A stretch of 6,870 nucleotides of DNA from CAYSRM01 sp964475205 (lineage in GTDB: Bacteria; Verrucomicrobiota; Kiritimatiellia; UBA8416; CAYSRM01), in assembly GCA_964475205.1 (NCBI GenBank), contig CAYYVQ010000090.1:1-6870 (forward strand), read 5' to 3'. A program made the position numbers and the translations under genes. Shown in pieces: positions 1-6,833 of the stretch. The first letter of the stretch is position 1; every line of letters starts with the position of its first letter. The notes under the pieces were generated by a model that was not told where the DNA came from, did not search any database, and saw only the letters and a program-made list of their open reading frames with translations.

Positions 1-256
1 ATTATGGGCCTCGGATGGCAGGGCCGTCCCGCGGATGATCGAAGAAGAAGAAGAATTATGGGCCTCGGATGGCAGGGCCGTCCCGCCGATGATCGAAGAA
101 GAAGAAGAATTATGGGCCTCGGATGGCAGGGCCGTCCCGCCGATGATCGAAGAAGAAGAAGAATTATGGGCCTCGGATGGCAGGGCCGTCCCGCGGATGA
201 TCGAAGAAGAAGAAGAAGAATTATGGGCCTCGGATGGCAGGGCCGTCCCGCCGATG
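1..256. repeat. Tandem repeat array, 54/57-bp unit, coding on the minus strand
   Basis: Units begin at 1, 55, 109, 163 and 220, giving lengths of 54, 54, 54 and 57 bp plus a ~37-bp partial unit ending near 256; the array probably continues left of the window. Each unit has ATTATGGGCCTC, then a core starting GGATGGCAGGGCCGTCCCGC, then GATGATC and a run of GAA triplets. Copies differ at one C/G position in the core and by one extra GAA in the fourth unit. All lengths are multiples of three, so the minus-strand frame (position 1 to 1038) stays open throughout. Read that way each unit gives GTALPSEAHN, then five or six Ser, then II plus R or G. The core reappears inverted at 1071-1192. There are no unique spacers, so this is not a CRISPR array. 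Confidence 0.95.
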
Positions 257-1038
257 GAAAGGCCGTTTAGCTGGACGGTTTTCTTGCCGAAATTAACAGC
301 AATACCCCACGGCACATTTAGCGCTTTCATGAAGGAATGGCCACGGCTTATGTTGAATTTGTTGTCATCGAAAAGGGCGGTGAAGACCAGCAAAACATGT
401 TCTTCGATGATCAGGCAATCCAGCGCAGTTGCGCCGAGTGGGTTACCCTGAAAACTGGATGTTGCTATTGGGCCTCTTACAAAAGATAGATTGTTTTGTT
501 TTAATCCAAATGTTATCAACTTTTCAATAACTTCTGATCCATATCCACATTGGTGTTGATCGTATATCTTATGTATAGTGGCGCGTATATGTTGTCCGGT
601 CTCGCGGACGCGATCAGTTATTGCGCCGTTCCAGTATGTCCAGTCCTCCTTCAACTCGGAAGGCGTTTTTTCATGTAAAAAGCGTTTGACGAATACTCGG
701 TCCAGACCCATATTGACAAGCAGACCGAGTTTGTGGTCTTGCGCTTTCAGGTAGTTGAAAATCTGTACTTGTTCGGGAGGACGCAGGTTTCTCTGGACCG
801 CCTTCATCTCGAGAGTGATCTTACCCCAAACAGTCAAATCCGGATAAAGCATGCAAGCGGACTCGTTATCAAGCAGAAGCGGCAAAGCCATTTTTGTTGT
901 GTGTGGTATACCTCGTTGCTTAAGCCAGATCGTCATCGCTTTATGGTAGTATTCCTCGCGATGTCCCAGCCCTACTTCATTCTGAACATCGAATAACCCT
1001 TTGCGAAGCAAAGCTGTCTCATCTTCATAAATCAACAT
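1..1038 (-). CDS. GxxExxY-family protein (PD-(D/E)XK nuclease-like), two domains plus repeat-derived tail; 3' end outside window
   Basis: The frame is open for all 346 codons from ATG 1038 to the left edge, so the stop lies outside. The first domain (about residues 5-120) has the diagnostic G25-H-R-E28-E-Y-Y31, then D67 in YPDLTVW and E77-M-K79 in LEMKAV, spaced like the D...ExK core of PF13366. It ends with the family's closing strands (LGLLVNMG, RVFVKRF). A second, degraded copy spans about 150-260: it keeps GYGSEVIEKL, LDCLII and WGIAVNFGKK but has VLLVFTAL where ExK would be, so it is probably non-catalytic. From residue ~262 the protein is the Ser-rich 18-residue repeat encoded by the array at 1-256. 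GGGAAAGGG lies 7 bases before ATG 1038; in-frame ATGs at 1056 and 1074 are alternatives. No biochemical role is established for the family. The fold assignment is knowledge-based; nuclease activity is inference. Confidence 0.85.
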   Translation of the reverse strand, partial: MLIYEDETALLRKGLFDVQNEVGLGHREEYYHKAMTIWLKQRGIPHTTKMALPLLLDNESACMLYPDLTVWGKITLEMKAVQRNLRPPEQVQIFNYLKAQDHKLGLLVNMGLDRVFVKRFLHEKTPSELKEDWTYWNGAITDRVRETGQHIRATIHKIYDQHQCGYGSEVIEKLITFGLKQNNLSFVRGPIATSSFQGNPLGATALDCLIIEEHVLLVFTALFDDNKFNISRGHSFMKALNVPWGIAVNFGKKTVQLNGLSIGGTALPSEAHNSSSSSSIIRGTALPSEAHNSSSSSIIGGTALPSEAHNSSSSSIIGGTALPSEAHNSSSSSIIRGTALPSEAHN

Positions 1039-1070
1039 CAGTAAACCCTTTCCCATCCGCCTTGTAATTT

Positions 1071-1192
1071 CCATCCGCGGGTCGGCCCATGCCATCTGTG
1101 GTCCTAATCTGTCTCCATCCGCGGGTCGGCCCATGCCATCCGTGGTCCTAACCTGTCTCCATCCGCGGGTCGGCCCTGCCATCCGTGGTCCT
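1071..1192. repeat. Three tandem 44-bp intergenic repeats
   Basis: Copies start at 1071, 1115 and 1159 and follow the order CCATCCGCGGGTCGGCCC, (AT)GCCATC, YGTGGTCCTAA, YCTGTCT. The third copy lacks two bases (AT) in the middle and ends near 1192. A stray CCATCCGC at 1053-1060 suggests a further decayed copy. The segment CATCCGCGGG..CGGCCCTGCCATCC in copy 3 matches the reverse complement of the 1-256 array core at 24 of 25 positions, so both arrays belong to one family in opposite orientation. The repeats fill the gap between the end of the lipoprotein gene (1207) and the start of the GxxExxY gene (1038). No U-tract terminator is seen in this gap. Confidence 0.93.
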
Positions 1193-1206
1193 TGCTTGCA
1201 CGAAAT

Positions 1207-2256
1207 TTACAATTCAACGCCCATTTTCTTGATTTGCCCTTCAATTTGCTCCTTGGGCATGAAACCGGTATGCGTGTGAACCTGCTTGCCGTTCTTGTCG
1301 AAGAAAACAAGATGGGGAATACCGCTAACACCGTAGCGCGACGACAGCATAGGCTGCTCATTGACGTTCACATAGACCACATTGAGTTGCTCCGAGTGTT
1401 CTGCCTTTAGTTCCTCGCGAACCGGCTCCATCATGTCGCACGGGGCACAACCCGAGGCGCCGAAATTGACGAAGGTAGGCTTACCGCTTGTGCGCGCCTT
1501 GTCCACCGGATTATCCAAAGCCTGCGCTGCCTGTTCCTTAACCCACGGCGCCGAGAGAGCGATGGTCATTTCCCTACCAAGCTCAGCGATATGGCGTTCT
1601 ATCATCTTTTGTTGTTTCTGCTCGCTCAGTTGATTGCGAATGCGCTCCTTTACCTGATCCATGGACGCATCGCCTATCATTTCCCGGTTCTGTTCATAGA
1701 ACTCGGAAATCTCCTTATCCGTCACTGAGACATTGCGAGTAAGCTCCTCAAAATAATTTTGCAGAAGCTGGTCTTCGTTCATTGTGTCTTCCACACTTTG
1801 ACGGGCCACCGCAGTAAGAAGTTCCATCGTCGCTTTCTGTTCAAGCATGACGAACGCATTCGCTTTCATCTGCTCGCGCATGTGCGGCGGAACCTGTGCG
1901 AGTTCGCTCTCCATATCCTTCTGCGTCAGGGAAAGACCTTCCGCACGCAACAGAACCCCGTCCGGCAAATCAGTCAGCCGCGCATAACGCAGCGCGCCGC
2001 TGGACAACGTCGGGTATACATCTGAGAGCACAGGCGCGTCCTCCGGCACATCCGGCGCAGGAATCTGTGACGACGCCGGCGCAGAAGCTGTCGGTTCTTC
2101 CACGTCAGCTTGAGCGCTACCCGATTCCGGTTCAGTCGTGTCAGTCGGCGACTCTGAGCGACCGCACCCGATGATGCCCAGCGTCAATACCATTCCCGTA
2201 ATTCCCGTCATTAAAGCCGACCAACCTGCCATCTTCCTTTTATTCCTGTTCAACAT
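1207..2256 (-). CDS. Lipoprotein with SurA-like region and C-terminal thioredoxin domain (CAPC)
   Basis: A 349-residue protein, last of the arsR-led cluster. Residues 1-30 form a basic N-terminus and hydrophobic stretch ending in LGIIG-C31, a lipobox; Gly at +2 suggests no inner-membrane retention, so it is probably outer-membrane anchored and periplasmic. Residues ~35-75 are a Pro/Ser/Glu-rich linker. Residues ~97-235 are helical and resemble the N-terminal chaperone region of SurA/peptidyl-prolyl isomerases (LTQKDMESELAQVPPHMR, VTDKEISEFYEQN), without an isomerase domain. Residues ~245-349 are thioredoxin-like: FVNFGASGC270-A-P-C273 and the cis-proline loop GVSGIP314. CAPC replaces the usual CGPC. 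GAAAGG lies 8 bases before the ATG. The 85-bp gap upstream holds TATAAT (2310-2305) but no good -35, so an internal promoter is only possible. Likely role: extracytoplasmic thiol exchange serving the metal/metalloid operon (inference). Confidence 0.88.
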   Translation of the reverse strand: MLNRNKRKMAGWSALMTGITGMVLTLGIIGCGRSESPTDTTEPESGSAQADVEEPTASAPASSQIPAPDVPEDAPVLSDVYPTLSSGALRYARLTDLPDGVLLRAEGLSLTQKDMESELAQVPPHMREQMKANAFVMLEQKATMELLTAVARQSVEDTMNEDQLLQNYFEELTRNVSVTDKEISEFYEQNREMIGDASMDQVKERIRNQLSEQKQQKMIERHIAELGREMTIALSAPWVKEQAAQALDNPVDKARTSGKPTFVNFGASGCAPCDMMEPVREELKAEHSEQLNVVYVNVNEQPMLSSRYGVSGIPHLVFFDKNGKQVHTHTGFMPKEQIEGQIKKMGVEL

Positions 2257-2341
2257 ATTGCATACCTTTCTTGAGCGCGAAGCCTGGTTCCCGCCATTGT
2301 TTTAATTATATTTTCCTCTGACATACACCCCTGCCGACGGA

Positions 2342-2722
2342 TCAGCTCTCCGTCAACATGGCCGTCGCCGCCGTGGCGACCTTGTCCACATTCCCTGATG
2401 TCAAAGGGGTTTGCCCCTTTGTCATACCCAGATCAGCCAACTGCAGATGTTCAAAGTTGCTGAACCCGGCTGCGGCCAGTCCGGATTTGACACAGTTCAA
2501 CGGACATCCATCAATCGCCAGGATTGTTGATGCCGAACGGGTCTTCTCCATGATAGGCGTGATCTGCCCGGCCAATCCAGCCATGCAGAACATGGAGCCA
2601 GCGCCATCCTTAGTCAGCTTGCGCGCCGCCTGATCGGCTACAGCGCCTACATCCGCGGCCCCGGAACAGGCAAAAATCAGTTTCGGCCCCCCACAACAAA
2701 CCATATCGTTTTGTTCACTCAT
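2342..2722 (-). CDS. DGC-domain putative zinc-binding protein
   Basis: A 126-residue cytosolic protein. It matches the DGC family (PF08859, putative zinc-binding): an early C19-S-G, a central C46 in SMFCMAGLAG, and the signature D71-G-C73-P-L-N-C77, which names the family. An extra C9-C10 pair lies at the N-terminus. Length is typical. The start is supported by GAGGAG 7 bases before ATG 2722. It follows the CPKC mini-thioredoxin by 36 bp and precedes the lipoprotein by 85 bp. The family has no settled function; its conserved cysteines and its frequent placement beside DUF318 permeases and small thioredoxin-fold proteins point to a role in handling metal or thiol species. Thiol transfer between this protein and the neighbouring CxxC protein is inference. 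Confidence 0.88.
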   Translation of the reverse strand: MSEQNDMVCCGGPKLIFACSGAADVGAVADQAARKLTKDGAGSMFCMAGLAGQITPIMEKTRSASTILAIDGCPLNCVKSGLAAAGFSNFEHLQLADLGMTKGQTPLTSGNVDKVATAATAMLTES

Positions 2723-2758
2723 GTTATTTCTCCTCTATTCCATCCTTCCGCCATTCCA

Positions 2759-2989
2759 TTATCCCAACAGTTTCTTAATGTCATCAGCGCTCAGCGTCTT
2801 GCCCGATGATTTCACTTCACCGTCAATCGCGAGTCCCGGGGTCATCATAACACCGAATTTCATTATATCGTTAATGTCCGTCACCTTCTCGATCTCGCAT
2901 TCAACGCCCAGTTCCTTTGCGGCCTCTTCGGCGTTTGCCGTGAGCTGTTTGCATTTCGGGCAGCCCGTTCCCAATATCTGAATTTTCAT
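2759..2989 (-). CDS. Small thioredoxin-fold protein (redox-active disulfide protein, TM0996/MTH895 type)
   Basis: A 76-residue protein with C10-P-K-C13 right after the first strand (MKIQILGTGCPKC) and a cis-proline loop MMTPGLAIDG with P51. This is the compact layout of thioredoxin_3 (PF13192), which lacks the N-terminal extension of classical thioredoxin. There is no signal peptide, so it is cytosolic. A fourth-helix Cys (C31, in VECEIE) is extra. AGGAG lies 10 bases before the ATG, a slightly long spacing. Members are commonly encoded next to DUF318 permeases, as here. Its likely role is thiol-disulfide exchange or transfer of a thiol-bound metal(loid) to the permease (inference). A small ORF ends one base before its start, which suggests translational coupling if that ORF is real. 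Confidence 0.92.
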   Translation of the reverse strand: MKIQILGTGCPKCKQLTANAEEAAKELGVECEIEKVTDINDIMKFGVMMTPGLAIDGEVKSSGKTLSADDIKKLLG

Positions 2990-2990
2990 C

Positions 2991-3089
2991 CTATTCGTTC
3001 TCCTGTGTTGTTGAGTTCAGTTTGCCCTCGGCAAATGTGTCGATTTGTTTGTCGCCCCAGGCTCGTATGTCTCGGGCTAATTGTACCAT
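2991..3089 (-). CDS. Possible small ORF between permease and mini-thioredoxin
   Basis: ATG 3089 opens a 32-residue reading frame, MVQLARDIRAWGDKQIDTFA and onward, ending in TAG one base before the ATG of the CPKC protein. The frame is open further upstream to 3146, and a TTG at 3134 would give 47 residues and overlap the permease stop. The upstream part reads RRRFSRDQLLLISE, so the whole peptide looks like a charged amphipathic helix with a polar tail rather than random translation. I recognise no family. A weak purine stretch (AGTGAG) lies directly before ATG 3089. In its favour: the 137-bp gap is unusually large for this cluster, the frame fills it, and the end is tightly coupled to the next start. 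Against: short length and no good ribosome binding site. Confidence 0.4.
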   Translation of the reverse strand: MVQLARDIRAWGDKQIDTFAEGKLNSTTQENE

Positions 3090-3126
3090 CTCACTGATCA
3101 ATAACAACTGATCACGACTAAATCTT

Positions 3127-4434
3127 CTACGCAAATCTGCCGAAGATCATCCCGCTGATCGTCGCCATCACGACAACCAGAGCCACGAACACAATCGTCT
3201 TTTTTGTCCCCATCACACTGCGTATCACCAGCATGTTCGGCAGGCTCAGCGCCGGGCCGGCCAGCAGCAAGGCCAACGCGGGGCCCTGGCCCATGCCGTT
3301 ACCGATCAGACCCTGCAAAATAGGAACTTCCGTCAGGGTGGCGAAATACATGAACGCGCCGACCACCGAGGCGAACAGGTTCGCCCAGAGCGAATTGCCC
3401 CCAACCAGGTTTCCAACCCACGCTGCAGGAATAAGGCCGCCATCCTCGCTGTCCGGGCTGCCCAGCAACAGGCCTGCTACAATTACGCCGACGAACAAAA
3501 GCGGCAGAATCTGCTTTGCAAAGCCCCAGGTCGACTCGAACCACTCACCCTTCTCGTCCTTGCTCGTGCTGGTGAGCGTGGAAAGCCCCAGCACGCCAGC
3601 CGCAAACGGAATAAGGGGCGCTCCCGGAAACATCAGCGCCAGGATCGCCGCCGGCAGCGCGGCCAGCAGCATTTTCCACCAATCAGTCTTGAACCACAGC
3701 ACCAGGATCACGGCCAGGCCCGCCGAAAATATCGCTGTGAGGAACCACTTGGCCGAGTAGATCGCATGCCAGAGTCCGCTGTCCTGCATCGGCTTGCCCC
3801 AGTTGGCGAACACCAGGATCGCCACCATGGTGAAGAAATAGACCGCGTTCTGCCAAAGCGGGCGCGTCACCTCGGGCTCCGGCATGTCCATCTGCGCCGC
3901 GGCTTTTTCGTTCTCCTCTTTACGGAAGATCAGGTGCATCAACAAACCGATAACGACACTGAACAGTATTGCGCCCACGGCACGCGCTATACCGATTTTA
4001 AGCCCCAACACACGCGCGGTCAGCGCGATAGCCAGCACATTGATTGCGGGCCCCGAATAAAGAAATGCCGTCGCAGGCCCGAGCCCTGCGCCCATCCGAT
4101 AAATCCCGGCAAACAAAGGAAGCACTGTACACGAGCATACGGCCAGGATTGTTCCTGAGATGGAGGCAACTCCATAGGCCAGTACCTTGTTTGCCTTCGC
4201 GCCCAGGTACTTCATCACCGACGCCTGGCTCACGAACACCGCGATGGCGCCGGCGATGAAGAATGCCGGAATCAGGCACAACAGCACATGCTCCTGCGCG
4301 TACCACTTAACCAGGTGCAGCGCCTCAAGCACCGCCGTATCGAAACGCTCCCGGCCTACCGGCAGATAGAAACACAACAGGAACGCGCTTACGATCCACG
4401 CCAACTTCTTCCATTCTTTTTTCCATTCAACCAT
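3127..4434 (-). CDS. DUF318 / ArsP-type membrane permease
   Basis: A 435-residue polytopic inner-membrane protein of the PF03773 permease family. Predicted hydrophobic segments lie at about 12-26, 48-68, 85-110, 127-145, 152-170, 195-211, 229-247, 255-285, 308-325, 350-366, 385-405 and 412-431. Family hallmarks: C100-S-C102 in ILAVCSCTVLPLFAG, GAGLGPATAFLYSGPAINV (115-133), and the matching second half TLTEVPILQGLIGNGMG (366-382) followed by GPALSLPN (393-400). A charged cytosolic loop (~171-192) separates the halves. Characterised relatives (ArsP) export trivalent organoarsenicals; many homologues have unknown substrates. The paired CxC on a membrane segment suits a thiophilic substrate. It follows arsR by 98 bp and starts in a context with only a weak A-rich ribosome site. 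Confidence 0.93.
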   Translation of the reverse strand: MVEWKKEWKKLAWIVSAFLLCFYLPVGRERFDTAVLEALHLVKWYAQEHVLLCLIPAFFIAGAIAVFVSQASVMKYLGAKANKVLAYGVASISGTILAVCSCTVLPLFAGIYRMGAGLGPATAFLYSGPAINVLAIALTARVLGLKIGIARAVGAILFSVVIGLLMHLIFRKEENEKAAAQMDMPEPEVTRPLWQNAVYFFTMVAILVFANWGKPMQDSGLWHAIYSAKWFLTAIFSAGLAVILVLWFKTDWWKMLLAALPAAILALMFPGAPLIPFAAGVLGLSTLTSTSKDEKGEWFESTWGFAKQILPLLFVGVIVAGLLLGSPDSEDGGLIPAAWVGNLVGGNSLWANLFASVVGAFMYFATLTEVPILQGLIGNGMGQGPALALLLAGPALSLPNMLVIRSVMGTKKTIVFVALVVVMATISGMIFGRFA

Positions 4435-4454
4435 TTGCTTTTTCTTTTGTTATG

Positions 4455-4472
4455 CTTGGCTATCTCGCCAAG
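4455..4472 (-). promoter_or_regulatory. Stem-loop between arsR and permease
   Basis: CTTGGC (4455-4460) and GCCAAG (4467-4472) form a perfect 6-bp inverted repeat around a 6-base loop, extendable by a G-T and a T-A pair. It sits 20 bases before the permease ATG in the leader between the two genes. No U-tract follows at once on the minus strand (CATAACAAAAG), so it is not a classical terminator. It could tune permease translation, be an mRNA processing site, or be a second ArsR operator. The structure is seen; the role is inference. Confidence 0.5.
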
Positions 4473-4532
4473 TATGAGCCAAAAAATAGAGATGCCGGAA
4501 GCATTCCAGCATTCTACAGTTTCGGAATTAAA

Positions 4533-4853
4533 TCATAACATTGCGCCGTTTGTTCGCTCTTCCAGGGCGCGATTGACACAGTCCAGAAAACCGAGTGTGC
4601 AGGTGAGGCGCAGCGAGTAGAACATCTGTTTGCCTCTCTTTTCCGCTTCGACCAGCCCTGAATAACGCAACACCGAAAGGTGTTTGGATACCGTGGACAT
4701 ATCCGATCCCACCAGATCCTGCAGCTCGCAGACACACCGCTCGCCCTTGCCAAGCGCCATGATCATCGCCAGTCGCGAGGGATGGCCGAGCGCCTTGAAA
4801 ATCTCCGCCCGCTCCTTCATAGCTCTATCGTTTTCTGCTGCTTCAACTGTCAT
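4533..4853 (-). CDS. arsR: ArsR-family winged-helix metal(loid)-responsive repressor
   Basis: A 106-residue regulator. AEIFKALGHPSRLAMIMAL (residues 16-34) is the typical first helices, ERC40-V-C42-EL matches the ELCVCDL metal-site motif of As(III)-type ArsR sensors, MSTVSKHLSVLRYSGLVEAEKRGK (52-75) is the recognition helix and wing, and FYSL closes the wing. Extra Cys at 85 and 92 could join the site. As the first gene of the co-directional cluster it probably represses itself and the genes down to 1207, releasing DNA when trivalent arsenic, antimony or another soft metal binds (family knowledge). ATG 4853 has no ribosome site and lies just after a -10-like box, so translation may be leaderless. 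ATG at codon 12 (MKERAEIF) is the alternative and would start closer to the conserved core. Confidence 0.93.
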   Translation of the reverse strand: MTVEAAENDRAMKERAEIFKALGHPSRLAMIMALGKGERCVCELQDLVGSDMSTVSKHLSVLRYSGLVEAEKRGKQMFYSLRLTCTLGFLDCVNRALEERTNGAML

Positions 4854-4860
4854 GACGTGA

Positions 4861-4889
4861 AAAATATCAATACATGGTCATTTGGTCAA
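4861..4889 (-). promoter_or_regulatory. Candidate promoter and operator of the arsR cluster
   Basis: On the minus strand TTGACC (4889-4884) and TATTTT (4866-4861) are separated by exactly 17 bases. The -10 box ends only 7 bases before ATG 4853, so a transcript from it would be nearly leaderless. Within the spacer and -35 box TGACCA occurs twice, 8 bases apart (4888-4883 and 4880-4875), a possible regulator contact. An ArsR protein bound here would block polymerase directly. No clean 12-2-12 inverted repeat typical of ArsR operators was found. Confidence 0.45.
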
Positions 4890-4940
4890 ACGAAAAAAGA
4901 TATTTTCTCTCGGGCAATACTGTTGGTCGGATGCATAAAT

Positions 4941-5111
4941 TCAACCTGGATTCGGCAGTTGACGTGGATGCTGAAGTGCAAGATTCGCGTTCACAGGGCG
5001 TTCCAAAGGGCCGAAGGCGCACCTGGAGGGTGCTTCGAGCGCCGTTCGGAACGCCCTGTGGGCATGAAGATTGTGCTTCAGCGCCGCGCTCAACTGCCGA
5101 ATCCAGGTTCA
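4941..5111. repeat. ~170-bp imperfect palindromic element in the arsR/J-like intergenic region
   Basis: The outer arms AACCTGGATTCGGCAG.. (4943-4962) and their complement (5090-5109) pair perfectly over 20 bp. An inner pair CACAGGGCGTTCC (4992-5004) and GGAACGCCCTGTG (5048-5060) is perfect over 13 bp. Between them the 29-base middle arm segments pair at roughly half of the positions, and both arms have equal length there. The centre can fold again (GAAG, GCACC, loop, GGTGC, TTC, about 5012-5036). Both strands are open in one frame across it, and the two translations resemble each other (NLDSAV, QGVP, APFGTPC or RPFGTPC, STAESR), which follows from the symmetry. It looks like a dispersed palindromic repeat rather than a gene. 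No transposase is adjacent. Confidence 0.88.
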
Positions 5112-5118
5112 AAGATGT

Positions 5119-5186
5119 GCCCCTTTTTAAGCGAGTTGGCAGTTCATTCTTGAAAGGGGCCGGATATTGCGATAAAAGTGCCCCTT
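5119..5186 (+). promoter_or_regulatory. Alternative-pairing leader: GCCCCTT / AAGGGGC / GCCCCTT
   Basis: GCCCCTTT (5119-5126) can pair with AAAGGGGC (5153-5160) over 8 bp. The same AAGGGGC can instead pair with GCCCCTT (5180-5186), which ends one base before ATG 5188. The two hairpins exclude each other, the arrangement seen in switch-type leaders, and the second would bury the start region. A transcript starting near 5185 would not contain it, so function depends on where transcription begins. Pairing is seen; regulation is inference. Confidence 0.3.
5150..5178 (+). promoter_or_regulatory. Candidate promoter of the J-like gene
   Basis: TTGAAA (5150-5155) and TAAAAG (5173-5178) are 17 bases apart, matching 5 of 6 and 4 of 6 consensus positions. 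The -10 box ends 9 bases before ATG 5188, so like the arsR promoter it would give a near-leaderless mRNA. This fits the absence of a ribosome binding site before 5188. The match is modest. Confidence 0.3.
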
Positions 5187-5187
5187 C

Positions 5188-6489
5188 ATGACTGCGGCGC
5201 GAAAGAAGAAGAAGAAAAAGAGCAAAAGGCAACGGCGCCGGACTGGACCTAAGCAGAGGCCCTGCACGGCGCTGATGGTTGTCGACTCATCGCGTATTCG
5301 CCGCAGAGCCATGGGGAACTGCAAACGCGCCCGAACGACGTTCGAAAAGGCCGAGCGGGAATTGAACGCATACGAATCCAATGACAAGCCCGCCTTCGTT
5401 CGATGGTACCACTCCACGCTGGGATCACAAATCAGCGAAGTGCATTCACTTTCCGACCAGATCCGAAACCTGCACATGAAGATGGAGCGGGTGGTTCAGT
5501 TTGCCGACCTGGCTGGATGCAGCCGGAATGCGGCCGCGCAATTATACGAGGATTCTCCTGAAGAATTCGAACGTCGCGAGCGCGAACATTTGGACTTGCT
5601 GCAACGGGAAGAGGAGCGCAGAAAACGTAAACTTGAGGAGGAAAGGGAAGAGGTCGGGCAGGCCATAAGAGACACGTTCAGAGCTTTTCTCGACTCGCAA
5701 GCCCGATGGATAAGCAACCAACACAGGGCCGGGCTATCGCCGTCCAATCTCTTCTTCGATTTGCTGGCCGTTTTCTGTGATGAATACGGGTTTTTTCCGC
5801 CCCTTGTTACAATAGCTCTAGATCACCCTGAGGGCGCCGCGCTTCTTGATCAATATGGTCTGGATGCTGAAGGCGACCTTAAGGATGAAGACATTTTCGA
5901 ACCGGATTTTGACTCGGACAGCGATCCGTTCGGACATATCTTTGACACACCCGAACAATCGTCGGACGAGGCGAAAGATCAGGCCCGTCTGAAATCGCTG
6001 CGGCGGGATCTGGCCTTTGCCCTCCATCCAGATCAGTCGGACTCGGCTTCTGACCCGGCGAAGCTGGAACTGTGGTATGAGGTACAGGAAGCATTGGAAA
6101 ATCGCGATCTGGACCAGCTTGAGGTTCTGCATGCTCACTGTCAGATGCTCTCCGGCGATTTGAAGCCGCAAACTCCTGTGTCCAGAGTCCAGGCGCTGAC
6201 CGATATGTATCGGCGCTCTCGCAATGCGCTGCGCCGACGTATCCGAGCCCTCCGTAAAAAACCGGATTGGGGCTTCAGCACACTGGAAGAAAAAGAGCGG
6301 GAAAAGATGCGTCGACGACTTGAGACGCAGCTCAAGGAGCAAAGAGAACAACTTCGTGCGGAACTGGCTGATACGCGTGGAATCTACCGCAGTCATTTCA
6401 TGTGCTCATCGAGCCGAACAACGCGTTCGGCGGAACCCATACGCAAAAGCCAGGACCATCCAGGCCAGCCCGAATTCGACTTTTTGTAG
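5188..6489 (+). CDS. Coiled-coil protein with HPD-containing J-domain-like segment
   Basis: A 433-residue soluble protein. Residues 1-41 are strongly basic (a Lys run, then Arg runs). Residues ~45-105 are helical; ~122-160 are a charged coiled coil rich in Glu and Arg (EEFERREREHLDLLQREEER). Residues ~165-222 hold a hydrophobic segment (NLFFDLLAVFCDEYGFFPP), and ~226-262 a strongly acidic linker. Residues ~264-318 resemble helices II and III of a J-domain: LKSLRRDLAFAL-H280-P-D282, then LELWYEVQEALENRDLDQLE. HPD is the Hsp70-stimulating tripeptide of DnaJ proteins, so a co-chaperone-like role is plausible, though helix I of the canonical fold is not obvious. A second coiled coil spans ~365-395. 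The tail ends QPEFDFL. No ribosome site precedes ATG 5188; ATGs at 5275 and 5311 would remove the basic region. It diverges from arsR across the palindrome; I see no functional link to that cluster. Confidence 0.82.
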   Translation: MTAARKKKKKKSKRQRRRTGPKQRPCTALMVVDSSRIRRRAMGNCKRARTTFEKAERELNAYESNDKPAFVRWYHSTLGSQISEVHSLSDQIRNLHMKMERVVQFADLAGCSRNAAAQLYEDSPEEFERREREHLDLLQREEERRKRKLEEEREEVGQAIRDTFRAFLDSQARWISNQHRAGLSPSNLFFDLLAVFCDEYGFFPPLVTIALDHPEGAALLDQYGLDAEGDLKDEDIFEPDFDSDSDPFGHIFDTPEQSSDEAKDQARLKSLRRDLAFALHPDQSDSASDPAKLELWYEVQEALENRDLDQLEVLHAHCQMLSGDLKPQTPVSRVQALTDMYRRSRNALRRRIRALRKKPDWGFSTLEEKEREKMRRRLETQLKEQREQLRAELADTRGIYRSHFMCSSSRTTRSAEPIRKSQDHPGQPEFDFL

Positions 6490-6608
6490 CTTTTCCCGAA
6501 TGATCCTGAATCCGGCAGTAGAAAACCACTAATGGACACTAAATAGCACTAATGTTTTGAAATAGCTGGAAAAAGCATCAAAAGAAAACTTCATGAGCAC
6601 ATTGAACC

Positions 6609-6627
6609 CTGCACCAAATGGGTGCAG
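6609..6627. other. Perfect 7-bp stem-loop downstream of the J-like gene
   Basis: CTGCACC (6609-6615) and GGTGCAG (6621-6627) flank a 5-base loop AAATG. It lies about 120 bases after the stop of the J-like gene and inside the spacer of the heptamer inverted repeat. There is no U-tract, so an intrinsic terminator is unlikely; transcript stabilisation or part of the repeat element are alternatives. Confidence 0.5.
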
Positions 6628-6668
6628 TTGCATTGTGGATAATACCCTCATTTATTCGTGTCTATTCG

Positions 6669-6698
6669 CCTGCCTGTGCGTGTCCGCACGCAGACAGG
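6669..6698. repeat. 30-bp palindromic insertion splitting a heptamer repeat
   Basis: The 30 bases between ATTCG (6664-6668) and TG (6699-6700) form an imperfect hairpin: CCTG/CAGG outer stem, one C-A mismatch, CTG/CAG, a two-base bulge, CGTG/CACG, loop TCCG. Its removal recreates ATTCGTG and the 10-bp period. No target-site duplication is evident. It looks like a separate small palindromic repeat lodged in an older one. Confidence 0.7.
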
Positions 6699-6754
6699 TG
6701 TGCATTCGTGGTTCAACTGCTCTTTATAGGTTCATAGCACAGCCATTGCAGGCC

Positions 6755-6814
6755 AAACCCGGTTTGCCCGATCTCGCGGTGTGTCTACACAGCGTCGGCC
6801 GGACAAAACGGTTT
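6755..6814. repeat. ~60-bp imperfect palindrome near the right end
   Basis: The outer arms AAACCCGGTTTG (6755-6766) and CAAAACGGTTT (6804-6814) are near reverse complements. Inside, CCGA (6768-6771) faces TCGG (6795-6798), and CGC-G-GTGT (6775-6782) faces ACAC-A-GCG (6787-6794) around the loop GTCT. Together they give one long interrupted hairpin. It is in a gene-free stretch from 6490 to the right edge, where I found no coding region on either strand. Confidence 0.55.
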
Positions 6815-6817
6815 CGA

Positions 6818-6833
6818 CCCTAATGGCACTAAC
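6818..6833. repeat. Extra heptamer pair (CCCTAAT, CACTAAC)
   Basis: CCCTAAT (6818-6824) and CACTAAC (6827-6833) are 9 bp apart and resemble the CACTAAT heptamers at 6527-6553. They directly follow the 6755-6814 palindrome, suggesting that this repeat family is spread through the whole downstream region. Short and degenerate, so chance is not excluded. Confidence 0.4.

Larger units (their letters stand above)
6524..6713. repeat. Inverted pair of 10-bp-period heptamer repeats
   Basis: Left arm (6524-6554): CACTAAT-type heptamers start at 6527, 6537 and 6547, exactly 10 bp apart. Right arm (6653-6713): the complement-type heptamer ATTCGTG occurs at 6654, again starting at 6664 (split by a 30-bp insertion) and at 6704; removing the insertion restores 10-bp spacing. 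Reverse-complemented, the right arm matches the left at about 22 of 31 positions, with T/G changes at equivalent places in each heptamer. The ~100-bp spacer holds no gene I can support. Confidence 0.85.
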